From contig JAPPNO010000002.1 of NCBI GenBank assembly GCA_028873845.1, positions 1-33,163 of the forward strand: a stretch of DNA of 33,163 nt, read 5' to 3'. Shown piece after piece: positions 31,141 to 33,163 of this stretch. Source of the stretch: Gemmatimonadota bacterium. Its GTDB lineage: Bacteria; Gemmatimonadota; Gemmatimonadetes; Longimicrobiales; Gaopeijiaceae. The notes under the pieces were generated by a model that saw only the letters and a program-made list of their open reading frames with translations, was not told where the DNA came from and did no database searches. The translations under genes and the position numbers were made by a program. Numbering within the stretch: position 1 is the first letter of the stretch; each line of letters opens with the position of its first letter.

Positions 31141-32535
31141 TCAGGTACCCGCCACGGTCCGGAGGGAGTGACGGGCGGTGTCCACCAGCGTCCGGGCGGA
31201 AGCCGGCTCGCGGGCCTCGGCGATCAGCCGCACGACAGGCTCGGTGCCGGAGGGGCGGACATGGAGCCAGCTGGCTTCGGTCGGCCATTCGAGGCGCAGG
31301 CCGTCGCTCCGGTCGGAGTCACCCGCCGGGAGGTGGCGGATGAGGGCCGCGTAGGCGTCGTCGAGGCGGTCGCGCGGGAAGCTCACCTTCTCCTTGACGA
31401 TCCGGTACGAGGGAAGGCGGGCGATCCGCTCGGAGAGGGGGACATCGGGCTGGGCGGCCAGGTATTGGAGCAGGAGGGCGGCGCCGGCAGCCGCGTCGCG
31501 GGTGTTGTGGAGCGCGGGCACGATCACGCCGCCATTGCCCTCGCCCCCCACCACCGCCCCCTCCGCGATCATCCGCACGACCACGTTGATTTCGCCGACG
31601 GGCGCGCGGATCACCCGGCAACCGTGGTGTGCGGCCACGTCATCGAGCACCCGGCTGGTCGACAGGTTCGTGACGACGGTGCCCGGCCGCCGCGCGAGCA
31701 CGACGTCCGCCGCCAGCGCCAGGGTCAGGTCCTCGCCCAGGGGACGGCCCCGTTCGTCCACCAGCGACAAGCGGTCGGCGTCCGGGTCCACCGCGAGGCC
31801 GACCCGCGCCCCGCCGGCCGTGACGAGATCGCAGAGTCCGCGCAGGTTCGCCGCCGTCGGTTCCGGATCGCGCGGGAAACGGCCGTTCGGTTCGAGGCCC
31901 ATGCCGTGCACCTCGCAGCCCAGCCGCGTGAGCAGTTCCGGCATGATCACGCCCCCCGCCCCGTTCACACAGTCCAGCGCGACCCGGATGCGCTGGGCCT
32001 GGATCCGGTCGAGGTCGAGAAAGGGGAGGTCGAGGATGCGTTCGAGGTGGCGTTCAGGCCAGGAATCGTCCCGTATGGGGGTGGTGATGCCGTCCCAGGG
32101 GGCACGGGTGGGGTCCTCGCCGCGCACCAGGGCCTGGAAACGCGCCATGCGGTCGGGGGGCAGAAACGTCCCGCCCTTCACGGCGAACTTGAGCGCGTTC
32201 CACTCGGCGGGATTGTGGCTGGCGGTCACCCCGAGGCCCCCGGCCGCACCGGTGTCGCGCACGGCGAGCATCAGCGTGGGGGTGGGGACGATCCCGAGCT
32301 CGGTCACCCTGCATCCTGCGGAGAGCAAACCGGCGACGGCGGCCCGCACCAGCATCGGCCCCGACGTCCGCGAATCCCGCCCGACGACGACGTGGTCGCC
32401 ATCGCCCTCGGCCTGCAGGAACGAGCCGTATGCCGCCGCGAGGCCCGCAAACAGCTCCGGGGTCACGCTCTGCCCGACTCGGCCCCTGAACCCGGAAACA
32501 CTGACCATGAGGTCGGGTGGGAGACGGATCGGCAT
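31141..32535 (-). CDS. glmM: Phosphoglucosamine mutase-type phosphohexomutase
   Basis: Alpha-D-phosphohexomutase, 464 residues. Phosphoserine loop TASHNPAEWNALK (Ser106), metal loop DPDADR, sugar-binding loop GEGNGGVI, and phosphate-binding RPSGTEPVVRL. The gene order before glmS implies glucosamine 6-phosphate to glucosamine 1-phosphate conversion. Bacterial GlmM usually has GGEQSGH at the sugar loop; GEGNGG is seen in archaeal-type phosphoglucosamine mutases and some phosphomannomutase-like enzymes, so dual specificity is possible. ATG 32533-32535 has no clear SD; the frame is open upstream but without conservation. Confidence 0.9.
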   Translation of the reverse strand: MPIRLPPDLMVSVSGFRGRVGQSVTPELFAGLAAAYGSFLQAEGDGDHVVVGRDSRTSGPMLVRAAVAGLLSAGCRVTELGIVPTPTLMLAVRDTGAAGGLGVTASHNPAEWNALKFAVKGGTFLPPDRMARFQALVRGEDPTRAPWDGITTPIRDDSWPERHLERILDLPFLDLDRIQAQRIRVALDCVNGAGGVIMPELLTRLGCEVHGMGLEPNGRFPRDPEPTAANLRGLCDLVTAGGARVGLAVDPDADRLSLVDERGRPLGEDLTLALAADVVLARRPGTVVTNLSTSRVLDDVAAHHGCRVIRAPVGEINVVVRMIAEGAVVGGEGNGGVIVPALHNTRDAAAGAALLLQYLAAQPDVPLSERIARLPSYRIVKEKVSFPRDRLDDAYAALIRHLPAGDSDRSDGLRLEWPTEASWLHVRPSGTEPVVRLIAEAREPASARTLVDTARHSLRTVAGT

Positions 32536-32591
32536 GGTGGCGGTGTAGGTGCGGGGGGGACTGGGTGGGGCGGATCGAGCGGACCTTCGCA

Positions 32592-32619
32592 AAGCTAGCG
32601 CCGACGGTGGGCGGGACAA
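32592..32619 (-). promoter_or_regulatory. Possible glmM operon promoter
   Basis: On the minus strand TTGTCC (32619-32614), a 16-nt spacer and TAGCTT (32597-32592), about 57 nt before the glmM ATG. The -35 matches consensus 4/6, the -10 3/6. Confidence 0.4.
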
Positions 32620-32699
32620 AGAAAGCGGGCCTGCGTGCCCGTCCGCGTGCTTCCCGCATACCACTTGCGCGCCGCTCCGGGTGCTCGAACGGCCCCATT

Positions 32700-32762
32700 C
32701 CCGGACTGACAGCCGGTGTGTCCCATACCGACATGCTCGGGTCCCGGGTTTTGCCGCGGCGA
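32700..32762 (-). repeat. Intergenic repeat copy 2
   Basis: Minus-strand counterpart of the element at 10239-10288, sharing CGGGAC(G/C)CGAGCATGTC, TGGGACAC and CCGGCTG. It lies just past the stop of the HNH gene and upstream of the glmM promoter. Confidence 0.5.
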
Positions 32763-32777
32763 CGGACGGGCGCCCGA

Positions 32778-33163
32778 TCACACCACCGCCTCCAGCGCTT
32801 CGAGCTCCAGCGGCAGCGGGACCGCCGAGTCGACGAAGCGGGGGGCGCCGTTGGAGAGGCGGTTGGGGGGTGGGGACGGGGGCTCCGGCAGCTGCCGGGT
32901 GACCTCCGGCAACGGCGGCGCCCCTCCGACCACCTGACCCGCCCGCGTGAAGAACGCGGCCCTGCCGTCACGGTCCAGCGCCATGCGGGTCCCCCCCTCG
33001 TGGACGAGGCGGTGGTGCCGGCGGCAGAGCAGGATCGTGTTGGCCAGACTCGTCTCGCCCCCATCGGCCCAGTGCTTCACATGGTGGGCTTCGGTGAAGC
33101 GGCTCGCACATCCCGGATAGCGACACCCGCGGTCCCGTTCCTCCAGCGCGCGGCGGATGTGCG
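32778..33163 (-). CDS. HNH endonuclease domain protein, C-terminal fragment
   Basis: Partial: the 5' end lies beyond the right edge. The visible 128 codons begin in RRALEERDRGCRYPGC, followed by EAHHVKHWADGG and TILLCRRHHRLVHEGG, which together form an HNH zinc-finger nuclease core (Cys-x4-Cys, HH, Cys-x2-HH). A short variable tail with a PPEP-like Pro-rich linker follows. This is the form found at the C-terminus of DUF222-HNH proteins, common multicopy genes of unclear role, often near or inside selfish elements. The GTG at 33078-33080 is internal, not the start. Confidence 0.88.
   Translation of the reverse strand, partial: HIRRALEERDRGCRYPGCASRFTEAHHVKHWADGGETSLANTILLCRRHHRLVHEGGTRMALDRDGRAAFFTRAGQVVGGAPPLPEVTRQLPEPPSPPPNRLSNGAPRFVDSAVPLPLELEALEAVV

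Noticed and set aside
31137-31160. glmS ribozyme/riboswitch
   Set aside because: glmS starts 1 nt after the glmM stop, leaving no leader for the ribozyme core.
31126-32598. 490-codon open frame on the plus strand
   Set aside because: Antisense to the glmM-type mutase; no recognisable motif.

Overview
The window is compact, very GC-rich bacterial chromosome. About 95% of it is coding, and most genes lie on the minus strand in tightly overlapping operons. No rRNA, tRNA, CRISPR array, transposase or integrase was seen. Gene content, many GTG starts, secreted beta-propeller and lipoprotein genes and a Cys-type CcmE fit a Gram-negative (diderm) aerobic or facultative bacterium. Gemmatimonadota or a neighbouring phylum is my best guess; this is inference, since no marker gene search was possible.

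Layout. (1) 52-10056, minus strand: a nine-gene run alaS > 98-aa unknown > PHP phosphoesterase > gmhA-like > SDR oxidoreductase > cca > rarA > hflX > pdxJ. Five of the first six junctions are 4-nt GTGA/ATGA overlaps or nearly so. It joins tRNA charging and CCA repair, replication-fork maintenance, ribosome rescue, sugar isomerisation and vitamin B6 synthesis. (2) 10327-11421, minus strand: recA, with a good sigma70-like promoter. (3) 11656-16122, the only plus-strand block: a three-gene operon of a MerA/Lpd-like flavin oxidoreductase (apparently leaderless), a TVP38/TMEM64-DUF547 fusion, and a fusion of the two 'rSAM/selenodomain-associated' (arsenosugar-type) transferases. (4) 16138-16809, minus strand: a membrane-anchored protein made of 11-residue repeats. 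(5) 16966-24145, minus strand: cytochrome c maturation operon ccmE > ccmF > CcmI-like zinc ribbon > ccmA > ccmB > ccmC > ccmD-like, followed by an outer-membrane-type protein and a lipoprotein. CcmE carries Cys instead of the haem-binding His, and no ccmG or ccmH is present, as in 'System I*'. (6) 24291-26451, minus strand: three secreted or lipoprotein genes, two of them with apparent +1 frameshifts at homopolymers. (7) 26643-32535, minus strand: glmM > glmS > dtd > maf > glpK, coupled by 1-nt gaps or 4-nt overlaps; this covers amino-sugar precursor synthesis, two quality-control enzymes and glycerol kinase. (8) 32778-33163: the C-terminal end of an HNH endonuclease domain protein that runs off the right edge.

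Most of the window is ordinary housekeeping. The parts that deserve attention are the plus-strand redox/VTT/DUF547/glycosyltransferase operon, the variant Ccm system, the frameshifted secreted genes, a two-copy intergenic repeat shared by the recA-alaS and glmM-HNH gaps, and a sharp switch of synonymous codon choice inside alaS.
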